DNA of 64,000 bases from Climacium dendroides (GCA_950106755.1 OX467082.1:992001-1056000), one strand, 5' to 3'; shown: positions 34,137-46,460, counted from the stretch's first letter. The notes: generated from the sequence alone by a model not told the origin. Numbers and translations are program-made.

Positions 34137-35819
34137 TTACAATCCTTCCTGTTCCGTCTCATACACTCGGGATCCAATGGTAGGGCTCTCATCAGGTCTC
34201 TCCAACTGCTCGAAGACCTCATTTAGATTCCGGTTCCGTTCTCCATCCGTAGGTAAAACCGGATGTTCTTCCTCAGCTTCCGGGGAGTCCAAATCTATCG
34301 GCTGATGTCCAGTCGAGGGTGTATCCTTCTTGGCCCTGCTTGACTGGGGCGTCTTGTCCTTTCCCGGCTCCTGAGCTACGTCTTCCAGAAACAAGTCCGG
34401 AAGAGAAATTTCTGAGAGCCGGACCGGAACTTCTGTTAACTTCTAGCTACTCTCCACGATCCGGTCCGCTGACTCCCGTGCCTTGGATAGGAGCTTCTCT
34501 ATTTGCTCCTCAAAATCGGTGAGGATGTGCACCACCCTGGTTCCGGATATCTTCTTGTCCTTGTGCACCTCCTCTTCGAACAGGCGCGCCTTGGTGACTG
34601 CGGCTCCGGGTTCTCCAAGCACGTCCTTCACTTCCGTGGCCAGCTTCTTCATTTCCTCCGCCATCTCCTTTGTCGCGGTGGCGTTCTCAATCAACGCGAA
34701 AAGTTCGGCCTTGAGGGTGTCCACCTCATCATGCTGCCGCTTGCTTTCCTCCTTCATCTTCTGGAGCTCCTCCGGATTGATAACACATTCAGCTACCTTC
34801 CGCGGCAATTGACTGTCCGGTTCCGCTCCGATCAATTCCGCAATCTCTCCGAGTGCCCGCTTCTTAATCTCCCAATCCGCCCGGATTCCACAGAGGATCC
34901 CAACCAACTCGTCGAACGGATCTTTGGTCCCGGATCCGGATGCCACATCCGGTCCGGTTGGAGTCTCATTTCTGCGCGGCCTCTGATGTCCCGGAGGCGT
35001 TCCTCGATTCCGAGTCGGAGTGGTCTTCTGCCTCTTGTTGGGAACATAAGGTTCCTCCTCTTCCTCTTCTTCTTCTGCTTCTTCCTCCTCCTCGGTTTTG
35101 TTTCCGGAATCCGCTTCTTGGTCGGACTCGGATTCGCCGTACTTCATGGTCCGCTCTTGGGCCTTCCATACCTTCAGCTCCACTTCCGTCAGCAGTTCCT
35201 GTTGCTGGTAGAGGTGGTACACATAAGGGCACAGGGGGGTAGCCCTACTTCTCCCCACTCTCGTAGTAAGCTGGGACACCAGATCAAAGAAGATCCGGCC
35301 CCAGTCTACTTTCCGGGTTCCGCTCAGCGCTCCGAAAATCGTGTTAGCCAGGGTGATAGTCACCTTGGTGGGCTTTTCCGGATGCAAAACCGGAACCAGG
35401 AACTAGAGCAGACGTCGCTCTCGGTCATCAAGGCAGTTTTCGACCGCGTAGCCGTCCTTCGGATTTACTACGCTCCTGAACTTACCCTAGACGAAATCAT
35501 CCTTCCGGTTGGCAAGACCGAGTCCTCCTGGCCGGAATCCGTATACGTCCCGCCACAAAGCCTCGGACCATTGGACCGGATTCCCCCTTAGGGTGTTATC
35601 GAACTGATTCGATATGCCACTGAGGAGTTCTCTAACCATCCTCTCATCTTTGAAACCCCAAGGTTTCAAAGCTAAGCCCTGACAACCCATCAACGACAAA
35701 TCCTCTCTGAGCTCTCCCTGTTCCAGTTCCTTGGTCGGCATGACCGGAACTACTTTTCTAAGCTTTACTTCACTCGGGGGCGGGGTGTTAGAACCTCTCT
35801 TCCGGTTCAGTCGCGGCAT
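34137..35819 (-). pseudogene. LTR-encoded ORF, copy B (about 560 codons with three in-frame UAG)
   Basis: One frame runs from the ATG at 35819 to a TAA at 34139-34137, interrupted only by TAG at 35489, 35405 and 34445 (first base). Part 1 (residues 1-~215) is globular: MGCQGLALKPWGF...MVRELLSGI...WRDVYGF...NPKDGYAVENC...PEKPTKVTITLANTIFGAL...DWGRIFFDLV...YVYHLYQQQELL. It resembles plant mobile-domain/'plant transposon protein' regions in style, though I cannot assign a family. A Glu-rich linker and NLS-like KRQK follow. Part 2 is a coiled coil ending in KARLFEEEV...GTRVVHILTDFEEQIEKLL. The C-terminus is acidic and Ser/Pro-rich. It aligns through most of its length with the ORF at 58585-60535. 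It lies within the LTR, in the same direction as gag. Confidence 0.7.
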
Positions 35820-36136
35820 GGGGGTAGCTCTACCCGGTTTTCACTCTTCTACAGTCCTAAAAAAAAAAGGAGTGCGTGACACTCAGATGTTCCGCTCCGC
35901 CTGTAAACTACCCTACCGGCGTGCTCACTCTCTTAGCTTCTCACGTATCTGCTCGCACTCAAGGTCTCACCCACTCACGTCCGGAGGAGATCTCTCCGTC
36001 TCAGACCCTTCTCTCACTTCCGTACCCTCTTGTACTTCCTCTCCCTAGCCGTGGTCAACGATAGAAACGTCAGGCGCTAAATCAGGACACAACAACACGT
36101 GGAAAATCAGAGACCTGAAAATGGGCAGGGCCAGGC

Positions 36137-36145
36137 TTTATATAG
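36137..36145 (-). promoter_or_regulatory. TATA box of LTR copy B
   Basis: CTATATAAA on the minus strand, 284 bp inside the LTR start and about 320 bp before the LTR-encoded ORF. Spacing fits a U3 promoter whose transcript would meet the LTR ORF first and gag later. Confidence 0.6.
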
Positions 36146-37079
36146 TCCTGACGCCCTGGACTGTCTTTATGACCGGTCGGATATCCGGTCCGGTTCTTGA
36201 CATCCGGTTACCTCCTAATCCGGTCAACAAGATTCCGGTTGGAAATACTATCCGGTTGTAAATCTAATCCGTTCCGCTTTGACCTAAAACCGGATTAGTT
36301 CCGTAAGGTAATTTTGGTGACTATTTTTGGATTTATTTTTCTTTCTAGATGAATCCGGATACCTATTTCTAGTTTCCGGTTCGCTCAAAAAGGATAAACA
36401 AATAAAATTCAAAAATATGAGTTGTCACATCCAACATCCGAGTCAGATTGAGTAGGAGTTGGTGCCTCCGCAAACTGTACAACCCTAGTGCGGCTGCGAA
36501 GTCCAGGGAGAATTGCCATTCCGGTTAGTGATACAACGTAGCTCTAATAATTGAAATCTTGAAGGCAAATGAGGTCTGCAGCGCCCATCAACTGTTCTAT
36601 GGAGTCTACTGTTTGCCTTTCTTTTTGCCAAATCCACGTGAGACACGTACAGAAGAAGCTATCATGATGGATTGACTTGGTCCGTACTGTAAACCGTCAT
36701 CTTGGATGTCACGGCAGACATCAGTCGTGACATGTGCTTTGTAATTTTCATGTTTTCTAGTAAAACCACATGCATGATAGAGAAATTTCAATACATAGAC
36801 CCTAAGAAATTTTTCTCACTTCGAGAATTAGCTGACCAGAATTTCTAGTCATATAATAGGTGGAGGTATACATGTCAATTAGAGCTTGCAAAGGCATTAA
36901 TGATACAAATGGACAAGGAAGCTTGGCATGACTCCCCTTAGTTTGCGTCGTTCCTCATTTCCAAAGATTGGAGAATACCACAGAAAATTTTGGAATCCTG
37001 CTAAGCATGTTTGGTATACAAACAACACTTGAACAATAAGGCTTTCACTCTATGATCCTCGTCTGCAGAGACATCTACT

Positions 37080-37211
37080 ATCATATCACTGATAATCTAA
37101 AATGCTGTGGAGGATGTCAAAGAAGACGTCTTTCATGACAATATTATCATGTCACTAAAAATATAGAATGTTGTGGAGGATGTCAGAGAAGACGTCTTTC
37201 ATGACAATATG
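37080..37211. repeat. 66-bp tandem duplication upstream of the TNP2 gene
   Basis: Two adjacent copies of a unit containing 'gtggaggatgtca-agaagacgtctttcatgaca', starting at 37080 and 37146. It holds the GATGTC/GACGTC words that are common in this element and may be a transposase-binding or promoter repeat. Confidence 0.75.
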
Positions 37212-37320
37212 TTTGCATAGCAAGTATTAACAAGTATGATGTCTTCGTGCAGGAGCTCTGCCACCCAAGTGAAAATTGTTCAAATGAATTGTGTACACAT
37301 GCAGTAGCTCTACAGTGCCT

Positions 37321-40300
37321 ATGGCCTACCGTACCAATGTAGATGCACGTCAACGTCAAATCACCATACGAATTACGGATGATGGTCGCACACTACGCCA
37401 CATTCCTATAGGTGACTTGATATTGCAAACAGAGTTGCGAGTGGCCACTGAGAACAACATACGCTCTTACAGATGTCCTTGTAGAGATTGCAAGGGCTCA
37501 TGTCGAAAAAGTATTGAAGTTATTCGACGACACCATGCAACGGTGGGTCGGGATCCCTTCATCAAAGAATCCATCCTTGGAGAAGACCCCCCGGATGGCT
37601 ACCCCTCTCGAGGTCTATGGGTGGAGGATGTTGCTTTTGACGATGATGTTCGAGAAGGTGTTGGTTCAGATGAGGCACCTGACATAGGCAACATTCATGC
37701 AGATGTTGGAAATGATATACAAGAAGACGTTCCTCCTCCTTTGGATGAATATCATGAGGTCCAACGTCAGGTGATGGAGGCCTTTGATAGGGGGGATGTG
37801 TTGCATGAGGAGTCTGGGCCTATGCAAGAAGGGGTTGATGAGGATGACATTGTTGCGGACACAATGGATGGCTTGGACGAATTGTACCAAGAAGCAACCA
37901 CAGCCGTCTTTCCAGGTTCAAAGACAAGCATTGTTTCGGCCACTATTATCCTAATGAACATGTGCAATGTCTTCCATGTGAGCAACAAATTTACTGATGA
38001 GTTGTTCCGCTTCCTTCATGTGGATTTGTTGCCATCGGGGAACAAGTTGCCTGGCAACCACTATGAGGCACGCCGAAGCATTCGCCGCCTAGGCTTGAGT
38101 TACAACAATGTTCACGCATGCCCTAATGGGTGTGTACTTTTTGAAGACGAATATGCCAGCCTAAACACTTGCCCTAAGTGTGGCCAAGGTCGTTGGATTT
38201 TTGGGACAAACAAAGTTCCGTCCAAGGTCATTTGGCATTTTCCTTTAATTCCTAGACTTAAACGCATGTGGAGGTCGTCTGAGATAGCACGCATGCTGAC
38301 AGGCTATAAAAAACATGTCAGCAATGACGGCATCATGCGCTCAGTTGTGGACAGCCCTGCATGGAAACATGTTGATACAGACATCGCTTTTGGCAACTTT
38401 GGTTCTGAGATTCGCAACCTCCGTCTAGGTTTGGCCTTAGACGGTGTCAATCCTTTCAAGTTGAACAACACAAATTGGTCTACATGGCATGTGCTAATCT
38501 TGATTTACAACCTGGAGCCATGGTTTGTCACCAAGAAATTCTTCATCTCTTTGTGCATTTTGATTTCAGGGAAGAAGTCACCTACTTCTAACAATATAGA
38601 CGTCTTCATGCGCCCCCTACTAAATGAGTTGCATGAATTGTGGCATGGTGTTGGAGCCCAAGATTTCTCCCAACCCATAGGAAGTCGAAGTTTTACATAA
38701 TTAGCGCGCATTGCTGTTCTGGACAATCTCAGATTTCCCAGCTTTAGGGTTGATTTCAGGACTTTGTTGCAAGGGCTATAGGGGTTGCCCTTCTTGTGGA
38801 CCAGATACAGATTCACGCATGGCAAAGACAGGTGATGTGCTCCATAATGGACGCACAAGGGGTTCGAAGATTGTATATGGTGGAGCCCGTCGTTATTTAC
38901 CTCGCAACCACCCTTATCGACGGAATAGAAGATTTAATGGCAAGGTGGAGCACCGTTGCGTGCCAAGGATCATGTCGGGGCAAGATGTCATTCGCTATGC
39001 GGCATGGCAACAATCATACTTGGATATGGGCGGAAAAGAGAATGGACCTGATGATCCAGTGCATACAACTGGGGTGAAGCGTTTGAGTGCTTTCTATGAG
39101 TTTGATTATTGGAAGGTAAAACATAAAGTCTCTGACATGTTTTGTACGCTGAGGACGTCAAGGTAGACGACGCATGCAACAAGTGTAGACATGCACATGT
39201 TGTATGTGGCATGTCTAATCTAGTATGATATCACAGAGAGTGCTGGAATGGACGTCATTGGAGGCTACTGTTTGGACATGAGCATTTGAACTATAAGTTT
39301 AGGTTGCTTTGTAATGTAAGTTCACTGACAAATGTTTGCGTTGAATTATTGCGTCTATGATTGCAGAACTTGTTGGAACGCCACGTCCTTGATCCCATGC
39401 ATTGTGAGAAGAACTTGTGTGAAAACATTGTCAAGACTTTACTTGGAATGAATGATAGTCCAAGAAGTCGGAGGGATGCTGAGGACCTAGGCATTCGGGA
39501 AGAGATTTGGTTGCAAGCCCCACAAAGACAGCAAGACCAATTCTATATGCCACATGCCCCATTCATCTTGAATCCTAACGAACGAAGGGAGTTCATTGCA
39601 ATTGTATCGAACATTAGAACTCCCACAAACTATGTGGGAAGCATTCACAAGCGCTTGGTGGACGGAAAATTACAATACATGAAGACACATGATTATCATG
39701 TACTAATGCAGCAGGTACTTTGAAAAAGCTCTCTTGTTGGAAATTTTGATAAAGTGGTCATTGCGCAAAAAGTAGATTTTACTCTCAGAATCCAAAAGTA
39801 TGTTCCTTCAAACATACCAAATGACACCACTCTCACAAATGTGATGTCAAAATAAACACGTAGCTGGATCTGCTCAAACATTATAATTGACGTGGGTACC
39901 AATGTTTTTGATTCTAATGCTCGTGCATGTTAGGGCTAATGCCTAATGACTTCTATCATTGTCCTACACTGCCCCTGGTCATAATCTAAACTGATTATTG
40001 TATATGTGTGCAATGTCATTGGTAGATCCTTCCCCTAGCGGTTCGTGGTGTCTTGGATGAAACCGTGCGTTTGGCTATAATCAAAATGAGTAGAGTTTTC
40101 CAGCGCCTCTGTGCCAAAGAGGTACATGAAGCTGATGAGGAGGAAATGATGCGCGATGTTGTCATGGCCACTTGCGTGTTGGAGAAGGAGTTCCCAACAA
40201 CGTTTCTAAACATCATGACTCACCTTCCGACACATTTGGTTCAACAGTTGTTCAAATGTGGCCCAGTTCATTGCAGGTGGATGTACCCTATTGAGCGCTA

Positions 40301-41765
40301 CATGAAGACATTGAAGGATTATGTAAGAACATTTGCGCATCCTGAAGGTAGCATTGCAGAAGGGTACCAAATGGAGGACACACTTGGTTTTTGCACAGAG
40401 TACATGAGACAATATAGAGGAACATCCCACCGCGTATGGGACCCAGATGAGGATGCAACCATGAATGATGAAATTCTGCGTTCAAATTGCAAGCGGAAGC
40501 GTAAGATGTCCGATCAGTTTTGTGGCTTCGCACATGCTTTTGTCTTAGACAATGCAGCATGTCTCGAAGAATGGCACCAGTGAGTGTGACGAATTCTTTG
40601 TCTCCCAAAGTCAAAATATATGTAGCTTCTATAAGCATCTTGGGATCATGCAGTCTATGACCTTTTCATACAGTAGGTCCTTTGTTGTTCAGGTCAATGT
40701 TGTATTAGACAAAGGCAGAGGAACATGTCCTCGTCATTTGTCAAAAAGGATGTCTGTTTTGATGTATTTGGGGACATAGGGCATGACACAGAATAGAGAA
40801 ATTGGACATCAGATCAGACATGGCGATACATGTCAACGCCTGTGCAGACAGGAGCCGCCTGAGCCGTCTCTTCTACTAGTTTTGCTAATTTTTGGTATAC
40901 TTGCATGCAGGAAGTACATTGCTGCAAGAACACAAAGATGGCAGGAGAGGGAAATATTTAGAAGGGACTTCAGGCGACGACACCCTACAATGGCCGTGCA
41001 TTATCCAATTGAATTGCTTGACTTGCCTCCTTTCTCTAATTGGTTGACAACAAAAGTAAAAATGCTTCAAGATGAAGGTGAAAATGTTCATTTGGATATT
41101 GTGCAATATACCGAACCACCACAGAGATTTGCTATCACGCACCGCCAAATGTATGCATTTGGAATGCACTTGCGCGTGCGTAGTGCAGAAGCTGGACTAG
41201 TAATACGCGATTCAGGTGTTGTGGCTTCTTTCTCTCAACAACTTCGATGGGGGGGGCGCAATGGCCAACCCCTAGAGAGAACCAATGAGTACGTGGGCTA
41301 CATCGAAGAGATTCTAGAGCTTGACTACAGGAATCATTGCACCACAATCCTTGTGTGTGATTGGATTCAGTAGAGTCGAGATCCTCGCTTTCCAAACATG
41401 AAGAGGGATCAATATGGCTTCAGCATGGCAAACTTCAACCGCTTGGATGGCCGAGTGCATGCGGACTCATTTGCATTCCCGTTGCATATACAACAAGTTT
41501 TTTTTCTGATGATCCAGGAAGACAAGGCTGGAAAATAGTATGCCGTACAGATGTTAGGGGAAGACGTGGGCAATTAGAGGTGCACCAGCCAATTCCTAAT
41601 GTGATAGATGTGGGTCGGGACTCAAACTTTGTTGGTCTCCAACCGCAGATGCTTGACTTAGATCCCGTAAGACAAGCAGCTGCAGATGGTGGCGTCTTTG
41701 TTTCAGTAGCAAGGGAGGACAATAGAGAAGAAGAGGAAGCTTCAGAATTGGAAGAAGAAGCATAG
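37321..41765 (+). pseudogene. TNP2-like CACTA transposase, four exons, disrupted
   Basis: Exons: 37321-39115, 39367-39714, 40026-40579 and 40911-41765, with GT/AG borders and matching phases. Exon 1 starts with the Transpos_assoc region (YRCPCRDCKG, a Cys-rich finger) and continues with the Tnp2 catalytic region (KTSIVSATIILMNMCNVFHVSNKF..., NTCPKCGQGRW, WKHVDTDIAFG...LGLALDGVNPF). LFWTISDFPALG and HPYRRNRRFNGK follow a 7-nt segment (38698-38704) where 3 nt are expected, a +1 frame disruption. Exons 2-3 read LLERHVLDPMHCEKN and LTHLVQQLFKCGPVHCRWMYPIERYMKTLKDYVR-like DUF4218 sequence. Exon 4 is DUF4216-like, with a TAG at 41371 and a T8 run at 41498-41505 that is out of frame by one base. Cut-and-paste transposition is the family role; this copy is inactive unless these are assembly errors. 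Confidence 0.9.
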
Positions 41766-42298
41766 AGTTCAAGAACTGAAATCGCAGAAGTAGAGCTGCC
41801 TTGTCCAGCGGAATGTAACATAAGATGTCTTCTGTGAGAAGAAAACAATTTCAGGAGACGTCTAAGTTGGCATCCTCATTGACAGGTTTAGTATTAGTGC
41901 ATGACATGCATGTTGTAAATGAGCATAACATCTAATTTTCCATGTTTATGAGGGTAAGATATGTTTGAGAAATTGTTGTTCATTTCCACTTCCACATTAG
42001 CAATTCACCATGTTTGCATGGACATTTTCACTTCCAAGTGCCTCTACATTTTTCTTGTACCATAGAAAAAGAGAAAAGAGTTGTCCACAAAAAAATTGTA
42101 AAAATGAATTTAAGAAAGAAGGGTTTCTCAAAGGTATGGTTAGAAATGAAGAAAAAATAATGTTACATATCAATTTGACATGCAAAAATCCATGTGATGT
42201 CTACTATAGGTAGGTACGACTGACATCCATATAAAAAAATAATGGAAAATAAAACAATTAAATCAATTAAAAAAAATGCCATGTCTTTATTCTACACA

Positions 42299-42514
42299 CA
42301 CTATCAGAAACCACAATTTATTGATGTCAAAAGGAACGGATTTTAGGTAATATTGAAAAAAACAAACCCATGTTTTTATGTCAACAATGATGTCCAATAT
42401 AACATCAATGGACATCGTTGTTGACATAAAAACATGGGTTTGTTTTTTGATGTCATCTAAAATCCGTTCCTTTTGATGTCAATCCGTCACGTAAAACAAG
42501 GTTTTCTTATAGTG
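42299..42514. mobile_element. 216-bp CACTA-like MITE (foldback) with TSD ACA
   Basis: It starts CACTATCAGAAACC and ends, inverted, as CACTATAAGAAAACC. Flanks are ACA on both sides (42296-42298 and 42515-42517). The two halves are largely inverted repeats of each other ('acaaacccatgtttttatgtcaacaa' style arms around about 42400). It sits at the start of the 291-bp tandem array; the array's other copies read 'tctatacatgcatatt' at the matching point, which shows the empty site. Confidence 0.9.
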
Positions 42515-42515
42515 A

Positions 42516-43300
42516 CATGCATATTCTCAATCGAAAAGTGAAATAGAGAAAGCCAAAAAAAATATGCAAACCAAAAAAAAAATTGGTATAGGATGGTAAA
42601 ACCCGGGAAAAGGATTCACTTTAATTTTTTTATTTGAAAAAGATTTTGAAACTAATTGAAGGACTCTAAAGCCAAAAAATGAAGAAGGCTACATTATTTC
42701 AAAGGGCTCCATGTCCAGTGACATTATTTTTTTTTCAAGGAAGAGGGAAAATGAAGGGTACATGGCAATTTGGCCTTGGAAGAAAATGCCAAGTCTTTAG
42801 TCTATACATGCATATTCTCAATCGAAAAGTGAAATAGAGAAAGCCAAAAAAAATATGCAACCCAAAAAAAAATTGGTATAGGATGATAAAACCCGGGAAA
42901 AGGATTCACTTTAATTTTTTTATTTGAAAAAGATTTTGAAACTAATTGAAGGACTCTAAAGCCAAAAAATAAAGAAGGCTACATTATTTCAAAGGGCTCC
43001 ATGTCCAGTGACATTATTTTTTTTTTCAAGGAAGAGGGAAAATGAAGGGTACATGGCAATTTGGCCTTGGAAGAAAATGCCAAGTCTTTAGTCTATACAT
43101 GCATATTCTCAATCGAAAAGTGAAATAGAGAAAGCCAAAAAAAATATGCAACCCAAAAAAAAATTGGTATAGGATGATAAAACCCGGGAAAAGGGTTCAC
43201 TTTGTTTATTTGAAAAAGCCTTTGAAACTAATTCAAGGAATCCAAAGCCAAAAAATGAAGAAGACCACATTATTTCAAAAGTCATTCATTTAATGAATCC
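42516..43300. repeat. Tandem array of a 291-bp unit near the right end of the CACTA element
   Basis: Copies start at 42516, 42807 and 43098 ('catgcatattctcaatcg'). Copies 1 and 2 are nearly identical; copy 3 diverges and shortens from about 43190. Subterminal arrays are usual in large CACTA elements. Confidence 0.9.
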
Positions 43301-45899
43301 TATGAGTGTGAAAGAATGTAAAGCAAAATATTTAACCTTCCATGTTTGATATTGTAGATGCAATTAGCATCATTTGCCTAGTGCATCCATTCTTTGACAA
43401 ACCTTTGTTGTCCACAAATGTTATTAATAATTGCAAACATCTTTCTCTTGTAAATGTAATTTTATTACATTTTTTTAGTGAAAATTTTGCCAAATAAATT
43501 TTAAACTATATTGACATCTTTTAAGAATGAAGTAGACTATGTTCCCATCCATTTTACAATTTGTTATACATGTTGTGGTCACTATAAAAGTCTATATAAG
43601 AAACACCCAAAAATCCATAATCAGCCTTGCACCTATACCTTGAAACATCCATCCAAGCCCTTTTTTGGGTCTTCCTTGGGAGCACCTGCCCTTCCCTGCC
43701 TTTTTTGGCTTAGGGCAACATCTACCCGCAGTCAGCAGTGACTGGATCGACGTCTGACGCAGTGAAAACAAACGTAGTTGCTGACGTGGACTTAACTTGT
43801 TGTTGTAGATGTCCGGAAAAATTTTGTCATGTTTTTTTTAACATCACCCAAAATAGGCATGTTTTTCATGACGTGAACGTGTTTTTCTAAAAACGTAGCC
43901 CGTCTTCTCCGACATTGCACAAAATTCAGACTCCACTGGTTGTCAATCAAGTGACGTAGTGATGTCTAAAAAAACAACTGCACGTTTTTGGAAAACAACC
44001 CCAAAAACGCAGTTTTCTTATAGTGTATCAACAGACCCTAAGAACTCGTGAGCGAACCCTACTAAAATCCTACTCAGACCGTAACACAGACCTTGCTAAC
44101 CTCTTTAAACCCATGATAAAAAAATGATTCAACCTCTACCAGATGCAAAACAAATGAAATAGGCATCATACCACTGAGAAATAAGTCGATGAAGAAGAAC
44201 CACTGAATGCAGAACTACTACCACGGAATTAAATTAACAGAAGCAGAGTCCCATCAAATTGTCCCAAATCCGCAATACTAAACCAGATTAACTGCACCTG
44301 CATGGTCAAATGTGCAAAGAAGTTTAGGCTGCTGCAGGTGACATCATATGCAATTCAAATACTTCTTCAATTGCATACGGAATAAGAACACTACGAACCT
44401 AAAGCCATTCATACTAAATAATAAAACACAGAAATTCAAAAACATGAAAACTCAATCCAATACATACAGGACAATAAACCAAGTGACCTAATTCAGGTAC
44501 CACACAAAACCGTTAACTTTGCACCTTCTGGGTCTAAATTTCCCTCCCTAAAGATTCCTGTGAAAAATTGCACACTACAATTGCCAAATCCATTTACATC
44601 CCACTAAGAACCAAACTACACCAAACGAATTGTCACTGAAGCAAACTCCATATTGCAGTTGACATACCCGCTGACATACCAAAAAATTATCACTGAATAC
44701 CAATTAACATACCAGCTGAAAACCAAATATCGCAATTGACATACCAGTTGAAAACCAAAATTGACATATCGCAGGAAGCAGGACTCACGTCTCCACAACA
44801 AAATGCACAAGATCGATAGTAACTTACAAGGAAATTGTCACCTCTCGGAAGCTTCGAGTTCCCGTTTCCGTTCCAGCGCTGCAGCCACCAAATTCGATAT
44901 TCAAAACCCTGAAATGTCACTTGAGCACGCTCTAAATTCGGAACAGGAGTTGCAGGTTGTTGTTTGCCGCGGCCACGTACTCCAGAAGCGCACTCGAGCT
45001 TGCCTTACCGCGTGCTCCAGAAGCGTAGTGGCACTCACAAGAAGGATACGGGGGGCATTGATTCAATTTACAGTTCTAGAACAACAGTCGGGATCAATGG
45101 AAAACTGAGAAGGCAGCCACGGTAATATTTTTGCTGCAAACCAAAGGAAAACAGAGATGAAGTTAGCACAATGGATTACAAATCAACTAAACCAATTCTA
45201 AATATCTGCTTATCAGACAGAGTAGAAGTCTTAGGGTCGCCTTCAAATTCCAATGGAGCACGTTCTGAAAACCCTAGCTGCTACAGGTTTTTGTTTGCCT
45301 TGTCGAGTGCTCCAAAAGCGCACTCAGAGGAAGATAGAAACAACTCAAGCTAATACAATGCACTCACTTCCAATTTCCGCACACTCCCCAAAAAATGCAA
45401 TGCACTCACACAATCACACGGCAATCACACGGCGCAGCAACACGAATACGATCACACGGCGCAGCAACACGAACATGATCACACGGCGCATCACACGAAC
45501 ACAATCACACGGCGATCACACAGCGCAGCAATAGGGAATGAGAAAAAAAAAACGGAATGCAAAGGAGGGCACCAAACCCTAACCCCAAAGTCAGCTTCTG
45601 ATAATACCCGACCCCCCGTTGACACCTGACCCCCTCTAGTACCCGACTCCTTCTGGTACCCTAATCCAACTCACTTCTGGTACCCTATCCCGACCCGTTG
45701 CTTGATAACCGACTTCCCGCTCATACCCGACCCCTTCTGGTATACTAACCCGCCCTGTTGCCTGGTGACCGACCTCCCGCTGATACCCGACCCCCTCTTA
45801 CCCGACCTCTTCTTACCCGACCCCTTCTGGTACTCGAACCGGGTCCAGACCAGGTCCCTTTGTAACGACTACATTAATGACTATTAATACTAGTATGTT

Positions 45900-46140
45900 G
45901 TCATTACTCTAATGATGATAAATATTGTTACCTATATTAATTTATTTAGAAAAGTCATAAGTTTTCATTCTTGATGAATATTTTTACCAACTATGGATGT
46001 AGAGTTTTCCCACTTAGAATGATACTAGGAGTTATGGTTTTCGTAAAAATATTTATGAAGAGTAAAAACTTATAGCATTTCTAAAATAATTAGTATGGAT
46101 AACACTATTTATCATCATTAGTGTAGTGTTACTTGGACCT
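45900..46140. repeat. Foldback element of about 240 bp
   Basis: 'aatgatgataaatattgtta' and 'tagaaaagtcataagttttcatt' in the left half (45911-45980) recur inverted in the right half (about 46050-46130: 'aaacttatagcatttcta', 'taacactatttatcatcatt'). MITE-like; ends not fixed. Confidence 0.7.
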
Positions 46141-46460
46141 TTCTTTTGCATTCTAAACTTCGATTAGTTACCATTTTTCATTGTATTCACTTTTTTGACC
46201 AATAACCTTTTTGAGCATGTCATACGCTTTTTGGATTATACATTTTCTTTTGCATTTTGATGAAAAAGTAAAGTAATAGTAAATGGAAACTTGTAAAAAG
46301 ATTTATACCCAATAAATCAATACACTTGTGAAGATTTTAATTTTAAGAATGTCATTATAATAATAAATGATGGATTATAATGTTTCCTTACCAAAGCAAG
46401 CACCAACTAAGTAATTCCAATTTTATCAGAATTTGTGATATTATAGGAATACAATAGGCA

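Larger units (their letters stand above)
32273..36429 (-). mobile_element. LTR retroelement copy B (LTR, primer site, gag fragment) nested in the CACTA element
   Basis: Read on the minus strand: an LTR of about 3.44 kb (36429 to about 32988, TGTGAC...GCAACA), a primer-binding site (32977-32958) and a gag ORF (32899-32273). Downstream of gag the element is truncated; no protease, reverse transcriptase or integrase is present. The LTR contains a TATA box (36145-36137) and an ORF of 561 codons (35819-34137). LTR limits are set by comparison with the solo LTR at 57415-60966, which has matching termini (TGTGGG...ACGACA) and a target duplication. The left boundary inside the CACTA element is somewhere in 32225-32275. 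Confidence 0.7.
27092..44025. mobile_element. CACTA (En/Spm) transposon, 16.9 kb, with nested insertions
   Basis: The left end CACTATAAGAAAACCGGCAG starts at 27092. The right end, read in reverse complement, is CACTATAAGAAAACTGCG and finishes at 44025. The flanking 3-bp direct repeat is TAT (27089-27091 and 44026-44028), as expected for CACTA transposition. Inside are a TNPA-like gene (-, 28259-31678) and a TNP2 transposase gene (+, 37321-41765), divergently arranged. Subterminal repeats of the type TGACGTGG/GACATC are dense at 27355-27450. An LTR retroelement (about 32.27-36.43 kb) sits between the two genes, and a MITE (42299-42514) and 291-bp tandem repeats lie near the right end. Without the LTR insertion the element would be about 12.7 kb. 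Its transposase is broken, so this copy is probably immobile. Confidence 0.92.

Noticed and set aside
34503..35591. 362-residue plus-strand ORF
   Set aside because: It is antisense to the LTR-encoded ORF, whose minus-strand frame is supported by alignment with copy C. Leu/Phe/His-rich composition is the usual shadow of a Glu/Lys-rich coding strand.
42516..43300. CRISPR-like regular array
   Set aside because: Units of 291 bp are directly adjacent with no variable spacers, in a plant transposon; it is an ordinary subterminal tandem repeat.
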